From Flavobacterium litorale (GTDB taxonomy: Bacteria; Bacteroidota; Bacteroidia; Flavobacteriales; Flavobacteriaceae): a stretch of DNA of 64,000 nucleotides. The stretch's first letter is position 1, and each line of letters opens with the position of its first letter. A model generated the notes under the pieces. That model saw only the letters and a program-made list of their open reading frames with translations, had not been told where the DNA came from and ran no database searches. Location of the stretch: assembly GCF_019613795.1 (NCBI RefSeq), contig NZ_CP080429.1, forward strand, positions 463,501 to 527,500. The letters run 5' to 3'. The position numbers and the translations under genes are program-made. This document shows positions 1-6,898 of this stretch, piece after piece.

Positions 1-347
1 TAGGGAATACCGAAATTGCATTTTCGCCAAGTGTTATAGCGGGTAACCAGTTAATTTACCTACCGATGAAGAATGTACAAATAGCACTACTATCTAAATT
101 TGTAGGCGAGCAGTACATGGACAATTTAGAATCGGACAACGCTAAGTTGGATAGCTACTTTGTAAACGACTTAAATGTTAGCTACGAGATAAAAACAAAA
201 TCAATCTTTAAAAGCATTGTATTAAACGGATTGGTAAATAATGTTTTTGATACCGAGTACGTATCAAACGGATATATGTTTGGCGACCCTTACTACTATC
301 CGCAAGCTGGTATTAACTTTTTAGTAGGTGCAACACTAAAATTTTAA
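1..347 (+). CDS. TonB-dependent receptor, C-terminal end (5' truncated by the window)
   Basis: The reading frame is open from base 3 with no start, so this is the 3' end of a longer gene. The roughly 114 residues look like the last strands of a TonB-dependent outer-membrane receptor. Amphipathic beta strands alternate with short turns, there is a typical strand pair around 'NGLVNNVFDTEYVSNG', and the chain ends in an aromatic residue (LKF), the usual signal for barrel assembly by BamA. Members of this family take up ferric siderophores, heme, vitamin B12 or oligosaccharides with energy from TonB-ExbBD. The ligand cannot be told, because the plug and most of the barrel lie outside the window. 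A bidirectional terminator follows. Confidence 0.8.
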   Translation, partial: GNTEIAFSPSVIAGNQLIYLPMKNVQIALLSKFVGEQYMDNLESDNAKLDSYFVNDLNVSYEIKTKSIFKSIVLNGLVNNVFDTEYVSNGYMFGDPYYYPQAGINFLVGATLKF

Positions 348-384
348 ACAACAACTAGCTTTACTTTTAATTGGAGTTAAAATA

Positions 385-419
385 AAAAATCCTGCTACAC
401 TATTGTGGCAGGATTTTTT
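385..419. terminator. Bidirectional rho-independent terminator
   Basis: An inverted repeat (AATCCTGC / GCAGGATT) is flanked by an A-run on the left and a T-run on the right. It sits between the convergent TonB receptor and Rieske-like genes, so it can stop transcription from both sides. Confidence 0.8.
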
Positions 420-443
420 TGTACTGTATATACTAGATAATCA

Positions 444-875
444 TTAATTAAAAACCCGTATTACGCTTGGGTTAACCACCTCTACCCTATACTGTTTTAA
501 TGGGAACTCTTTTTCTGTAGATTGCCCGTTAAACAGGTTGTATTCGGCTTCATCGCAAGGGCATATTGCCGTAATACCCTGTAAAAACATCCCAGAACAT
601 TCCGATATTTCTTGGTTGGGGCACGTTGCCTCATACGCCACATAACCACCCCCTGTATTCATTACAAAAATACCCGTAATACCTACCCCTGCTTGGTCTA
701 TATAAACAGGGTTACCCGTAAATTGTAAATTGGTATATAAAGGCAGCTCCATATTAATATCTACAGAAAAACCGTAGTTGGGTAAATACCTGTTATTATT
801 GTTAATACCATCGTTACTACAACCAAACAATAACGGTAATAATAAAAGGAGTATAATATATTTAGTTGCGTTCAT
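444..875 (-). CDS. Rieske-fold-like lipoprotein without the histidine ligands
   Basis: 143 residues. The signal peptide ends in the lipobox LLFGC (Cys19), so the mature protein should be a lipoprotein. The C-terminal half has the layout of a Rieske [2Fe-2S] domain: 'YEATCPNQ' near residue 85, then 'CPCDEAEYNLFNGQ' near 105-118, where the second motif resembles the CPCHGS...F...G loop. A true Rieske centre needs CxH and CxxH. Here the histidines are replaced (C85-P-N and C105-P-C107-D), so a normal cluster is unlikely. Cys85, 93, 105 and 107 could form disulfides instead. Seen: the lipobox and the motifs. Inferred: the fold relationship. Function is unknown. It is a single-gene unit, divergent from greA. 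Confidence 0.65.
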   Translation of the reverse strand: MNATKYIILLLLLPLLFGCSNDGINNNNRYLPNYGFSVDINMELPLYTNLQFTGNPVYIDQAGVGITGIFVMNTGGGYVAYEATCPNQEISECSGMFLQGITAICPCDEAEYNLFNGQSTEKEFPLKQYRVEVVNPSVIRVFN

Positions 876-901
876 AAATTTCTACTTATATAGTTACGAA
901 A

Positions 902-909
902 CAAATTTA
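902..909 (-). promoter_or_regulatory. -7 box for the Rieske-like lipoprotein gene
   Basis: On the minus strand this reads TAAATTTG, a match to the flavobacterial -7 consensus TAnnTTTG, 27 bases upstream of the start codon. No TTG is seen at the expected -33 distance. Confidence 0.45.
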
Positions 910-971
910 AATTAATTAACTTTGATATGTGCTATTGCACTTAGTAATAAACAGACATATTAAAAAAATAT

Positions 972-979
972 TATCTTTG
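972..979 (+). promoter_or_regulatory. -7 box for greA
   Basis: TATCTTTG is an exact match to TAnnTTTG. It places the transcription start near 986, immediately before the hairpin in the greA leader. No clear -33 TTG is present. Confidence 0.55.
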
Positions 980-985
980 CAGAAA

Positions 986-1012
986 GAAATCCCGTCCTGA
1001 ATGGGATTTTTT
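986..1012 (+). terminator. Terminator-like hairpin in the greA leader
   Basis: AAATCCC and GGGATTT pair around a 9-base loop, followed directly by a T-run, giving a canonical intrinsic terminator between the -7 box (972-979) and the greA start (1036). It could end a short leader RNA or attenuate greA. In E. coli the greA leader also terminates early and yields the small RNA GraL. Similarity here is of position only; I see no sequence relation to GraL. Confidence 0.6.
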
Positions 1013-1035
1013 CTATTTATATAAACGATGAAGTT

Positions 1036-1512
1036 ATGAGTACAGTATCTTACTACACAGCCGAAGGATTAAAGAAATTAAGAGACGAGCTGGACCAGCT
1101 TAAAAGCATAGAGCGACCAAAAGCTTCTCAGGCAATAGCTGAGGCAAGAGATAAAGGAGATTTATCGGAAAATGCAGAGTACGATGCTGCCAAAGAAGCA
1201 CAGGGGTTATTGGAGCTTAAAATTTCTAAAATGGAAGAGCTGCTAGCTAATGCCCGATTAATTGACGAGTCGCAACTCGATATAAGCAAGGCACTGGTAC
1301 TATCTACCGTAAAAATAAAAAACCAAGCCAACGGCATGGAAATGACGTATACGCTTGTAGCAGAAAGTGAAGCCGACCTAAAATCGGGTAAAATATCGGT
1401 TACATCACCTATAGGTAAAGGGCTTTTAGGAAAATCGGTTGGCGAGGTTGCCGAAATTAAAGTCCCTAACGGCACACTGAAGTTTGAAGTTTTAGAAATT
1501 ACAAGAACCTAA
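1036..1512 (+). CDS. greA: Transcription elongation factor GreA
   Basis: 158 residues, the normal family length. GreA enters the RNA polymerase secondary channel and stimulates cleavage of backtracked RNA. The N-terminal coiled coil (about residues 5-75) carries the acidic tip 'GDLSENAEYDAAKE', whose Asp/Glu pair helps coordinate the second Mg ion. The C-terminal FKBP-like domain shows 'TSPIGKGLLGKSVGEV' near the end. ATG at 1036 is chosen because it begins the conserved start 'MSTVSYYTAEGLKKL'. A three-codon ORF (1028-1039) ends in a TGA that overlaps this ATG. The HIT gene follows after 20 bases and is probably co-transcribed. Confidence 0.97.
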   Translation: MSTVSYYTAEGLKKLRDELDQLKSIERPKASQAIAEARDKGDLSENAEYDAAKEAQGLLELKISKMEELLANARLIDESQLDISKALVLSTVKIKNQANGMEMTYTLVAESEADLKSGKISVTSPIGKGLLGKSVGEVAEIKVPNGTLKFEVLEITRT

Positions 1513-1532
1513 CACAAATACAAGCTACCGCT

Positions 1533-1922
1533 ATGAGTTCTATATTCACAAAAATTGTAAATGGCGAGTTACCTGCCTACAAAATAGCCGAAGACGATAA
1601 TTTTTTGGCTTTTTTAGATGTTAATCCTAACGCTAAAGGGCATACGCTATGCATCCCAAAAAAGGAGATAAACAAGATTTTTGATATGGACGAGGCATTG
1701 TATACACAGCTTATGCAATTTTCGTACAAAGTAGCAAAAGCCATAGAGAAAACTGTACCCTGCAAACGTGTAGGTATGGCAGTTGTAGGGCTAGAGGTGC
1801 CGCATGTGCACGTACACCTTATACCACTTAGCAATATGGACGATATGCGCTTTATTAATAAAGTAACGCTAGCAAAAGAAGAATTTGAAAACTTAGCTAC
1901 AGCAATTAGCAATAATATGTAA
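1533..1922 (+). CDS. HIT family nucleotide hydrolase/transferase
   Basis: 129 residues. The histidine triad motif HVHVHL is present near residue 91-96 (consensus HxHxHxx), within 'EVPHVHVHLIPLSN'. The N-terminus 'SIFTKIVNGELPAYKIAED' is typical of the HINT branch. HINT proteins hydrolyse AMP-linked phosphoramidates and lysyl-AMP in the cytoplasm through a nucleotidyl-histidine intermediate. It sits 20 bases behind greA in the same direction and ends at a strong terminator, so greA-HIT is likely a two-gene operon. The pairing does not itself reveal a substrate. Confidence 0.92.
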   Translation: MSSIFTKIVNGELPAYKIAEDDNFLAFLDVNPNAKGHTLCIPKKEINKIFDMDEALYTQLMQFSYKVAKAIEKTVPCKRVGMAVVGLEVPHVHVHLIPLSNMDDMRFINKVTLAKEEFENLATAISNNM

Positions 1923-1948
1923 GTAAGGCTAAGCCAACAGCATAACAC

Positions 1949-1977
1949 AAAAAGCAGGACAATGTCCTGCTTTTTTA
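1949..1977. terminator. Bidirectional rho-independent terminator
   Basis: AAAAAGCAGGAC and GTCCTGCTTTTTT form a near-perfect stem around three bases. It lies between the convergent HIT and histidine kinase genes; its right edge overlaps the kinase stop codon. Confidence 0.85.
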
Positions 1978-3129
1978 TTGCTTTTTAGGAAAGCTCGCCT
2001 GCATAGTAGTACCCTTGCCTACCTCAGAGGTTAGTACTTTTATTTTACCCTTATGGTATTCTTCTACAATACGTTTGGTTAACGATAACCCAAGACCCCA
2101 TCCTCTTTTTTTGGTGGTAAAACCAGGTTCAAAAACCTTTCGATACTGTCCTTTTGCTATTCCCTTACCCGAGTCGGATACTTTAATTTTTACGTACTTT
2201 TCACGATCCTCAATAATAATATCCAGTTTACCTTTACCCTTCATCGCATCAATAGCGTTTTTCACTAAATTCTCTATCGTCCAGCTGTGCAACTCAGGGT
2301 TTAGCAGTACCATTACAGGATAATCGGGTGCCTGAAACGTAAATGCAACCTGCTTGGATGCTCTCGATTTTAAATAGGCATACGATTTTTCGGTTTCTGC
2401 CACAATATCTAATGCTTTAAGTGCAGGCTCAGACCCTACTTTAGAGAAACGCTCGGCAATGGTTTGCAAGCGGTGTACATCTTTCTCTATTTCCGTTACC
2501 GTAGTTTCGTCTACATTATCTACCTTCATTATTTCTATCCAACCCAGTAACGACGATAGTGGCGTGCCTATTTGGTGCGCTGTTTCTTTTGCCATACCCG
2601 CCCAAAGTCTGTTTTGCGCACTCATTTTAGTAGCTCTAAAAAATATATACACTACTGCACCAAAAAGCACAATAACAAGTACTAAGGCTATAGGGTAATA
2701 TTTGAGTTTGTTTAATAGTGGCGAATTCCCATAATACAGATACTGAAATTTATTATCGGTAATTTCTATCTCAATAGGTGCATTTTCTTTTTTAATACTT
2801 TGTAAATAGGATTGCAGTTTATCCTTCCCATTTACAATTGCATCATCAATATTATTCGTATTCATAATATTCCCTTCGCTATCTGTTAAAATAATAGGAA
2901 TGGTCTTATTACCTGTTATAATTCTAAGGGTTAGTGCTTGGTCGCCATCATTTAAAGTCGATTTGTTGAATATTACTTGAGCATCTGCCCAAAGCTCCAT
3001 TTTTTCGCGTTCTTCTTCTTTAAAAATTTGGAAAAAGTTATAAGTATTCCAAAGTATGGCTACCACAATTAAAAACGAAGCTGCAATAAGTACCCAACGA
3101 GTAAAACTCCTTTTATCGTAAAACTGCAT
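1975..3129 (-). CDS. Membrane sensor histidine kinase (orphan)
   Basis: 384 residues. There are two membrane segments (about 12-29 and 145-168) around a periplasmic sensor of about 115 residues with no recognised fold. The H-box 'AKETAHQIGTPLSSLLGW' carries phospho-acceptor His185. The ATPase domain shows the N-box 'NLVKNAIDAM', the G1 box 'DSGKGI', the F-box 'FEPGFTTKK' and the G2 box 'GWGLGLSL'. There is no HAMP domain; the H-box follows the second helix almost directly. No response regulator gene is adjacent, so the partner must be elsewhere. The gene runs convergent to HIT and divergent from the flavin reductase gene. The signal sensed cannot be deduced. Confidence 0.92.
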   Translation of the reverse strand: MQFYDKRSFTRWVLIAASFLIVVAILWNTYNFFQIFKEEEREKMELWADAQVIFNKSTLNDGDQALTLRIITGNKTIPIILTDSEGNIMNTNNIDDAIVNGKDKLQSYLQSIKKENAPIEIEITDNKFQYLYYGNSPLLNKLKYYPIALVLVIVLFGAVVYIFFRATKMSAQNRLWAGMAKETAHQIGTPLSSLLGWIEIMKVDNVDETTVTEIEKDVHRLQTIAERFSKVGSEPALKALDIVAETEKSYAYLKSRASKQVAFTFQAPDYPVMVLLNPELHSWTIENLVKNAIDAMKGKGKLDIIIEDREKYVKIKVSDSGKGIAKGQYRKVFEPGFTTKKRGWGLGLSLTKRIVEEYHKGKIKVLTSEVGKGTTMQASFPKKQ

Positions 3130-3280
3130 AAAGTATAATTTGAGGCTTAAAGATAGTAAAACTTAACAATTACCATGTGCTTATTAAGGTACTAACGCAG
3201 TAGCAAATTATTTTAGTATTTAGTTATTAACATAGTAGTTAAATTGCAAACAGTGGTTTTTTTAGTAGGGGTATAAAAAG

Positions 3281-3288
3281 TATATTTG
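3281..3288 (+). promoter_or_regulatory. -7 box for the flavin reductase gene
   Basis: TATATTTG matches TAnnTTTG. The predicted transcription start (about 3294) leaves a leader of only some 12 bases before the ATG at 3307. An in-frame TTG at 3286 lies inside this box and so cannot be the translation start. Confidence 0.55.
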
Positions 3289-3306
3289 TACAAAACAACA
3301 ACCGTA

Positions 3307-4188
3307 ATGCTAAGTATTAACCCTAAAGAAATACCTACTGCAAAACTGCAAGGCTACCTGCAAGGCGCAATAGGACCACGACCTATAGCTTTTGCTAGTA
3401 CCGTAAACGAAAACGGCGTACCCAACCTTTCGCCATTTAGTTTTTTTAATGTGTTTAGTGCCAACCCGCCTGTATTGGTTTTTTCGCCAGCACGTAGGGT
3501 ACGCAATAACACTACAAAGCACACACTTATTAATGCCGAGCTTACTAAAGAAGTGGTTATAAATGTGGTTAATTACGCTATTGTGCAACAAGCATCATTA
3601 TCTAGCACCGAGTATGCCGATGGTATAAATGAGTTTGAAAAAGCAGGACTTACCATGCTACCAAGCGATGTTGTAAAACCGTTCCGCGTTAAAGAATCGC
3701 CTGTACAGTTTGAGTGCAAGGTAACCGATATTATTGCATTGGGTAACGAAGGTGGCGCAGGCAACTTAATACTATGCGAAGTAGTAAAATTACATATTGA
3801 CGAAGCTATATTGGATGCAAACGGTGCTGTAGACCAAACTAAAATCGATTTAGTATCGCGTATGGGTGGTAACTGGTATAGCCGTGCCAACCAAGGGCTT
3901 TTTGAGGTAGAAAAACCACTCACTACACTAGGTATTGGTGTAGATAATGTACCTGATTTTGTTAAGGAATGTGGCATTTTTAATGGTAACGATTTGGGTA
4001 AACTGGGTAATGTAGAAACTTTACCAAGCGATGAGGCTATTGCTGCTTTTATAAAAGACGATTTTGAAATAAAAGCACTGCTTAGCGCAGACGATGCAAC
4101 CAAAAAGTACCAAAAAGCCAAGCAGTACCTTGACGATAACGAGGTGCTAACAGCATGGAAAGTACTACTAGCAGAAAAGAATTTTTAA
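3307..4188 (+). CDS. Flavin reductase family protein (FMN-binding split barrel)
   Basis: 293 residues. The N-terminal half is a flavin-reductase-like split barrel: 'GPRPIAFASTVNENGVPNLSP' near residues 23-43 and 'SFFNVFSANPPVLVFSP' match the family's FMN-binding region. The last 100 residues are an extra helical part common in Bacteroidota members ('NWYSRANQGLFEVEKP' marks the junction). Such proteins bind FMN and reduce flavin, or act as FMN oxidoreductases in the cytoplasm; the electron acceptor here is unknown. ATG 3307 is preferred over an in-frame TTG at 3286, which lies within the promoter. The DUF3127 gene follows 47 bases downstream. Confidence 0.88.
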   Translation: MLSINPKEIPTAKLQGYLQGAIGPRPIAFASTVNENGVPNLSPFSFFNVFSANPPVLVFSPARRVRNNTTKHTLINAELTKEVVINVVNYAIVQQASLSSTEYADGINEFEKAGLTMLPSDVVKPFRVKESPVQFECKVTDIIALGNEGGAGNLILCEVVKLHIDEAILDANGAVDQTKIDLVSRMGGNWYSRANQGLFEVEKPLTTLGIGVDNVPDFVKECGIFNGNDLGKLGNVETLPSDEAIAAFIKDDFEIKALLSADDATKKYQKAKQYLDDNEVLTAWKVLLAEKNF

Positions 4189-4235
4189 TATATTAACGAT
4201 GGCTGCCTTGAGCAGAAAATAACAACGAGAGAATT

Positions 4236-4631
4236 ATGGAAGTTTCTGGAAGAATTAAAATGATTGACGAAACCAAAACGTATGGTAACAACGGGTTTAG
4301 AAAAAGAGAGGTAGTAGTTACTACTGATGAGCAATACCCACAACATATAATGGTTGAGTTTACGCAAGATAAATGCGACCTATTAAATAATTATGGTGTT
4401 GGCGAACCTGTAAAAATTTCGATTAACTTACGCGGTAGAGAGTGGGTAAACCCACAAGGCGAAACCAAATACTTTAACTCAATACAAGGGTGGAGAATAG
4501 AAAAACTACAACCCGAAGCACCAGCAGGTGGCGGTTACCAAGCGCAACAACCACCCATGCCAACAGCGCAAGACTCTTTTGAGCCTGCAACCAACTTTAA
4601 AGAGGAAGACCATGATGACTTACCTTTTTAA
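4236..4631 (+). CDS. DUF3127 OB-fold protein with an SSB-like C-terminal tip
   Basis: 131 residues. The first 95 match DUF3127, an OB-fold family of Bacteroidota ('MEVSGRIKMIDETKTYGNNG', 'KREVVVTT', 'GREWVNPQGE'). A Pro/Gln/Gly-rich linker (about 96-118) then leads to an acidic end, 'EEDHDDLPF'. The layout of OB fold, flexible linker and D-D-L-P-F copies that of single-stranded DNA-binding protein; the real SSB in this window (14251-14709) ends DDDLPF. In SSB this tip docks replication and repair enzymes. Inference: the protein binds nucleic acid and may share partners with SSB. It lies downstream of the flavin reductase gene and before a terminator. Confidence 0.82.
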   Translation: MEVSGRIKMIDETKTYGNNGFRKREVVVTTDEQYPQHIMVEFTQDKCDLLNNYGVGEPVKISINLRGREWVNPQGETKYFNSIQGWRIEKLQPEAPAGGGYQAQQPPMPTAQDSFEPATNFKEEDHDDLPF

Positions 4632-4642
4632 GGAGAAAGCTA

Positions 4643-4679
4643 TAAAAAAATCCCGAAGTTTTAACTTCGGGATTTTTTA
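4643..4679. terminator. Bidirectional rho-independent terminator
   Basis: An A-run, TCCCGAAGTT / AACTTCGGGA and a T-run form a strong hairpin between the convergent DUF3127 and Cys-rich lipoprotein genes. Confidence 0.85.
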
Positions 4680-4698
4680 TGTTGTTTGCATTTTTATA

Positions 4699-5271
4699 CT
4701 AAGGTGAATCTGTAATAGTTTTACGACAATCTGTGGTATTACTACATGGCAGGCACTCCCAATCTATAACCCCGTCACTTGCTGTGTAAAGCCTAGGGCT
4801 ACATCCTCTCCTACACAAGCCATCACAAACACATGTTTTTTTAAATTCATTGGAGTGTGACATCTGAGCTATCAAAACTCCTAATAAAGTTGGATGAGGA
4901 AATAATTGAGTTACAACTTTAACGGTAGTATCCCTATTCATACCAATTAAATAATAATATTTATCTGTAGTGCCTTCAATAACATCTTCGCGTATTTCAA
5001 TTTTATCTAACACAATGGTAATACCCTCTTTCTTTAGCCTATTTTGGAAAATATTCCTTAATTCTGCTTTATCAGCCGTAACAGTCAAATTACCATCAGT
5101 ATCATAAGTCCCAATAACTTTTTCGAAGCTACTACTTTTTTGCTTTTGCTCAATAATATTTAATGCTATCTCTTTAGATTGCTTATCTGTAGGCTCATCG
5201 TTGGCACTACATGATAATAATACTGCACCAAGAGCTAGAGCAGCAATAGTGAATAATTTAACTTTTTTCAT
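4699..5271 (-). CDS. Lipoprotein with a cysteine-rich C-terminus
   Basis: 190 residues. The signal peptide has lipobox VLLSC (Cys21). The middle part is unremarkable and matches no family I know. The last 45 residues are crowded with cysteines: 'CVCDGLCRRGC', then 'WECLPC' and a final 'DCR', seven in all, consistent with a disulfide-stabilised knot outside the cytoplasm. The gene is more AT-rich than its neighbours and stands alone between a terminator and its own -7 box. A second lipoprotein of similar size and plan (Cys-rich last third) is at 48600-49190, though their central sequences do not align by eye. Function unknown. Confidence 0.7.
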   Translation of the reverse strand: MKKVKLFTIAALALGAVLLSCSANDEPTDKQSKEIALNIIEQKQKSSSFEKVIGTYDTDGNLTVTADKAELRNIFQNRLKKEGITIVLDKIEIREDVIEGTTDKYYYLIGMNRDTTVKVVTQLFPHPTLLGVLIAQMSHSNEFKKTCVCDGLCRRGCSPRLYTASDGVIDWECLPCSNTTDCRKTITDSP

Positions 5272-5308
5272 TTTTTAATTGGATTTAAGATTTATATTAG
5301 TAATCACG

Positions 5309-5316
5309 CAAATCTA
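5309..5316 (-). promoter_or_regulatory. -7 box for the Cys-rich lipoprotein gene
   Basis: On the minus strand this reads TAGATTTG (TAnnTTTG), 38 bases upstream of the start codon. No -33 TTG at the right distance. Confidence 0.45.
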
Positions 5317-5404
5317 AAAACTTTAGGTAAGAATACGAAAAGAATATTACTATCATCAAATAAAAATTTCCACCCCAACATTTAAATATTTAATGTAAAC
5401 CTCA

Positions 5405-5412
5405 TAAATTTG
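5405..5412 (+). promoter_or_regulatory. -7 box for aat
   Basis: TAAATTTG matches TAnnTTTG, 26 bases upstream of the aat ATG. Confidence 0.5.
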
Positions 5413-5437
5413 AATAATAGATAGTTATTTAAATAAT

Positions 5438-6082
5438 ATGTATTTCTTGTCGCGCGAATTATATTTCCCCTCACCAACAATAGCATCTCCTGAGGGTATT
5501 GTGGCTGTTGGTGGCGATTTATCGCCAGAACGACTTTTATTAGCCTACAAAAGCGGAATATTCCCTTGGTTTGAGGATGACGAGCCTATATTATGGTGGA
5601 GCCCGCCAGAACGCATGGTTTTATTTTTAGATGAGTTAAAAATCTCTAAAAGCATGCGCAACATACTAAACAGGGGTACTTTTCGCGTTACCTATAATAC
5701 TGCCTTTAAGGAGGTAATACACAATTGCAGTACCATAAAACGGAAAGAGGAGGATGGCACTTGGATAACTTCTGAAATGACGGAGGCCTATATTAAGTTA
5801 CATGAGTTAGGGCATGCAAAATCGGTAGAAGTGTGGCAAGGTACTGATTTGGTGGGCGGACTGTATGGCGTAGATTTAGGCAATGTTTTTTGTGGCGAAA
5901 GCATGTTCTCTAAAGTATCCAACGCTAGTAAAGTAGGTTTTATAGCCTTAGTAAAAAAGCTACAGCAAAACGGGTATTTGTTACTGGACTGCCAAGTATA
6001 CAACCCCCATTTAGCAAGTTTAGGTGCACGAGAAATAAACAGAGAATTGTTTTTAAAAATAATAACCCAAAAAATACAATAG
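5438..6082 (+). CDS. aat: Leucyl/phenylalanyl-tRNA-protein transferase
   Basis: 214 residues, the usual size. Aat moves Leu or Phe from charged tRNA to the N-terminal Arg or Lys of proteins, marking them for ClpAP through the N-end rule. Family signatures are clear: 'FPSPTIASPEGIVAVGGDLS' near residue 11, 'GIFPWFEDDEPILWWSPPER' near 40, 'HELGHAKSVEVW', and 'GLYGVDLGNVFCGESMFS' near 142. The start fits the conserved 'MYFLSRELYFPSP'. A small membrane-protein gene follows after two bases and is likely co-transcribed. Confidence 0.96.
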   Translation: MYFLSRELYFPSPTIASPEGIVAVGGDLSPERLLLAYKSGIFPWFEDDEPILWWSPPERMVLFLDELKISKSMRNILNRGTFRVTYNTAFKEVIHNCSTIKRKEEDGTWITSEMTEAYIKLHELGHAKSVEVWQGTDLVGGLYGVDLGNVFCGESMFSKVSNASKVGFIALVKKLQQNGYLLLDCQVYNPHLASLGAREINRELFLKIITQKIQ

Positions 6083-6084
6083 CC

Positions 6085-6492
6085 GTGAAATTATTAAAGC
6101 CCTATTATGAGCCCCTCCTACTCATAATTATTATTATTACTTTTTTACTGTTCCGAAAGGAACTTTTAGGGGCAAACATCTACGTAATACTAGGTAGCAT
6201 AGTTGCATTTTACTTTATTCCAATAAAAATAATTGCATTAATTATTAACCCCGATAGAAAACAACAGGGGCTAACCGTATTATCGTCGTTAATTATTGCA
6301 ATTACCATTGGTGCCTCTTTTATAGCTGTTAACGATAAAAATTTTACAGGGCTACAAACGGTTACCTATGTATTGGCAGTAATTAATGTAATTTTTATGA
6401 TTTACGCCTTTTTTAAAGACCTGGAGCGTAAAGCATTTTTACTACACCTAATTATAGTAGGGTTTATATCGGTAATGCTGGATTTTATATAA
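6085..6492 (+). CDS. Small multi-pass membrane protein of unknown function
   Basis: 135 residues with five hydrophobic stretches (roughly residues 9-22, 30-52, 63-80, 88-105 and 112-131). No family is recognised. The start is GTG at 6085, two bases after the aat stop; the nearby ATG is out of frame, and GTG opens directly into 'KLLKPYYEP' and the first membrane segment. The tight spacing suggests translational coupling to aat, but nothing in the sequence links it to protein turnover. A strong terminator follows. Confidence 0.7.
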   Translation: MKLLKPYYEPLLLIIIIITFLLFRKELLGANIYVILGSIVAFYFIPIKIIALIINPDRKQQGLTVLSSLIIAITIGASFIAVNDKNFTGLQTVTYVLAVINVIFMIYAFFKDLERKAFLLHLIIVGFISVMLDFI

Positions 6493-6496
6493 ACAC

Positions 6497-6535
6497 AAAA
6501 AACCCGCTCTTTACAAATAAAGAGCGGGTTTTTAT
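6497..6535. terminator. Bidirectional rho-independent terminator
   Basis: AAAAACCCGCTCTTT / AAAGAGCGGGTTTTT forms a long GC-centred stem between the convergent aat operon and rpmA. Confidence 0.88.
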
Positions 6536-6558
6536 ATACTTCTTCTTTTTCTTATGTC

Positions 6559-6819
6559 TTAAGCTTCAAATGGAACTACAGATACAAAAGACTTATCATC
6601 TTTTTTCTTCTGGAATTTCACAACACCGTCAACTTTAGCATGTAAAGTATGATCTTTACCCATGTAAACATTTTCACCTGGATTGTGTTTAGAACCTCTT
6701 TGTCTTACGATAATGTTACCGGCAATAGCAGCCTGACCACCATAAATCTTAACACCTAAGCGTTTCGATTCTGATTCTCTACCATTCTTAGAACTACCGA
6801 CACCTTTCTTGTGAGCCAT
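6559..6819 (-). CDS. rpmA: Large ribosomal subunit protein bL27
   Basis: 86 residues, the normal length. bL27 reaches the peptidyl transferase centre with its N-terminal tail. The conserved start '[16 protein letters not shown]' and the core '[16 protein letters not shown]' with 'GKDHTLHA' are unmistakable. The N-terminus is already in the mature form, without the extra cleaved peptide seen in Firmicutes. It follows rplU in the usual rplU-rpmA operon. Confidence 0.98.
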   Translation of the reverse strand: MAHKKGVGSSKNGRESESKRLGVKIYGGQAAIAGNIIVRQRGSKHNPGENVYMGKDHTLHAKVDGVVKFQKKKDDKSFVSVVPFEA

Positions 6820-6844
6820 GATGTTTTGGTTTTAATTGTTACTA

Positions 6845-6898
6845 TTACTCAGCAGTTTGTGCTGCTGCCTTTTTTAATTTTGTTTGTTGCTCTTTAAG
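6845..6898 (-). other. Out-of-frame remnant of a Lys/Ala-rich bL21 tail
   Basis: Directly behind the rplU stop, the +1 frame reads on as LLKEQQTKLKKAAAQTAE and ends in its own TAA at 6847-6845. Several flavobacterial bL21 proteins carry Lys/Ala/Glu-rich C-terminal extensions, as best I recall. This looks like such a tail put out of frame by a one-base change at the GCTCCTTAA junction. It could also be a sequencing error or chance. Confidence 0.45.

Noticed and set aside
1128..1475. Long open frame antisense to greA
   Set aside because: Shadow of a highly conserved gene; no promoter and no family resemblance.
3286..3306. Upstream TTG start for the flavin reductase (also seen at 18769 for ileS, 22939 for lspA, 53390 for the SprA-like gene and 59517 for the T9SS gene)
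   Set aside because: Most of these TTG codons fall inside or next to a -7 promoter box, and each has an ATG a few codons downstream that fits the family N-terminus.
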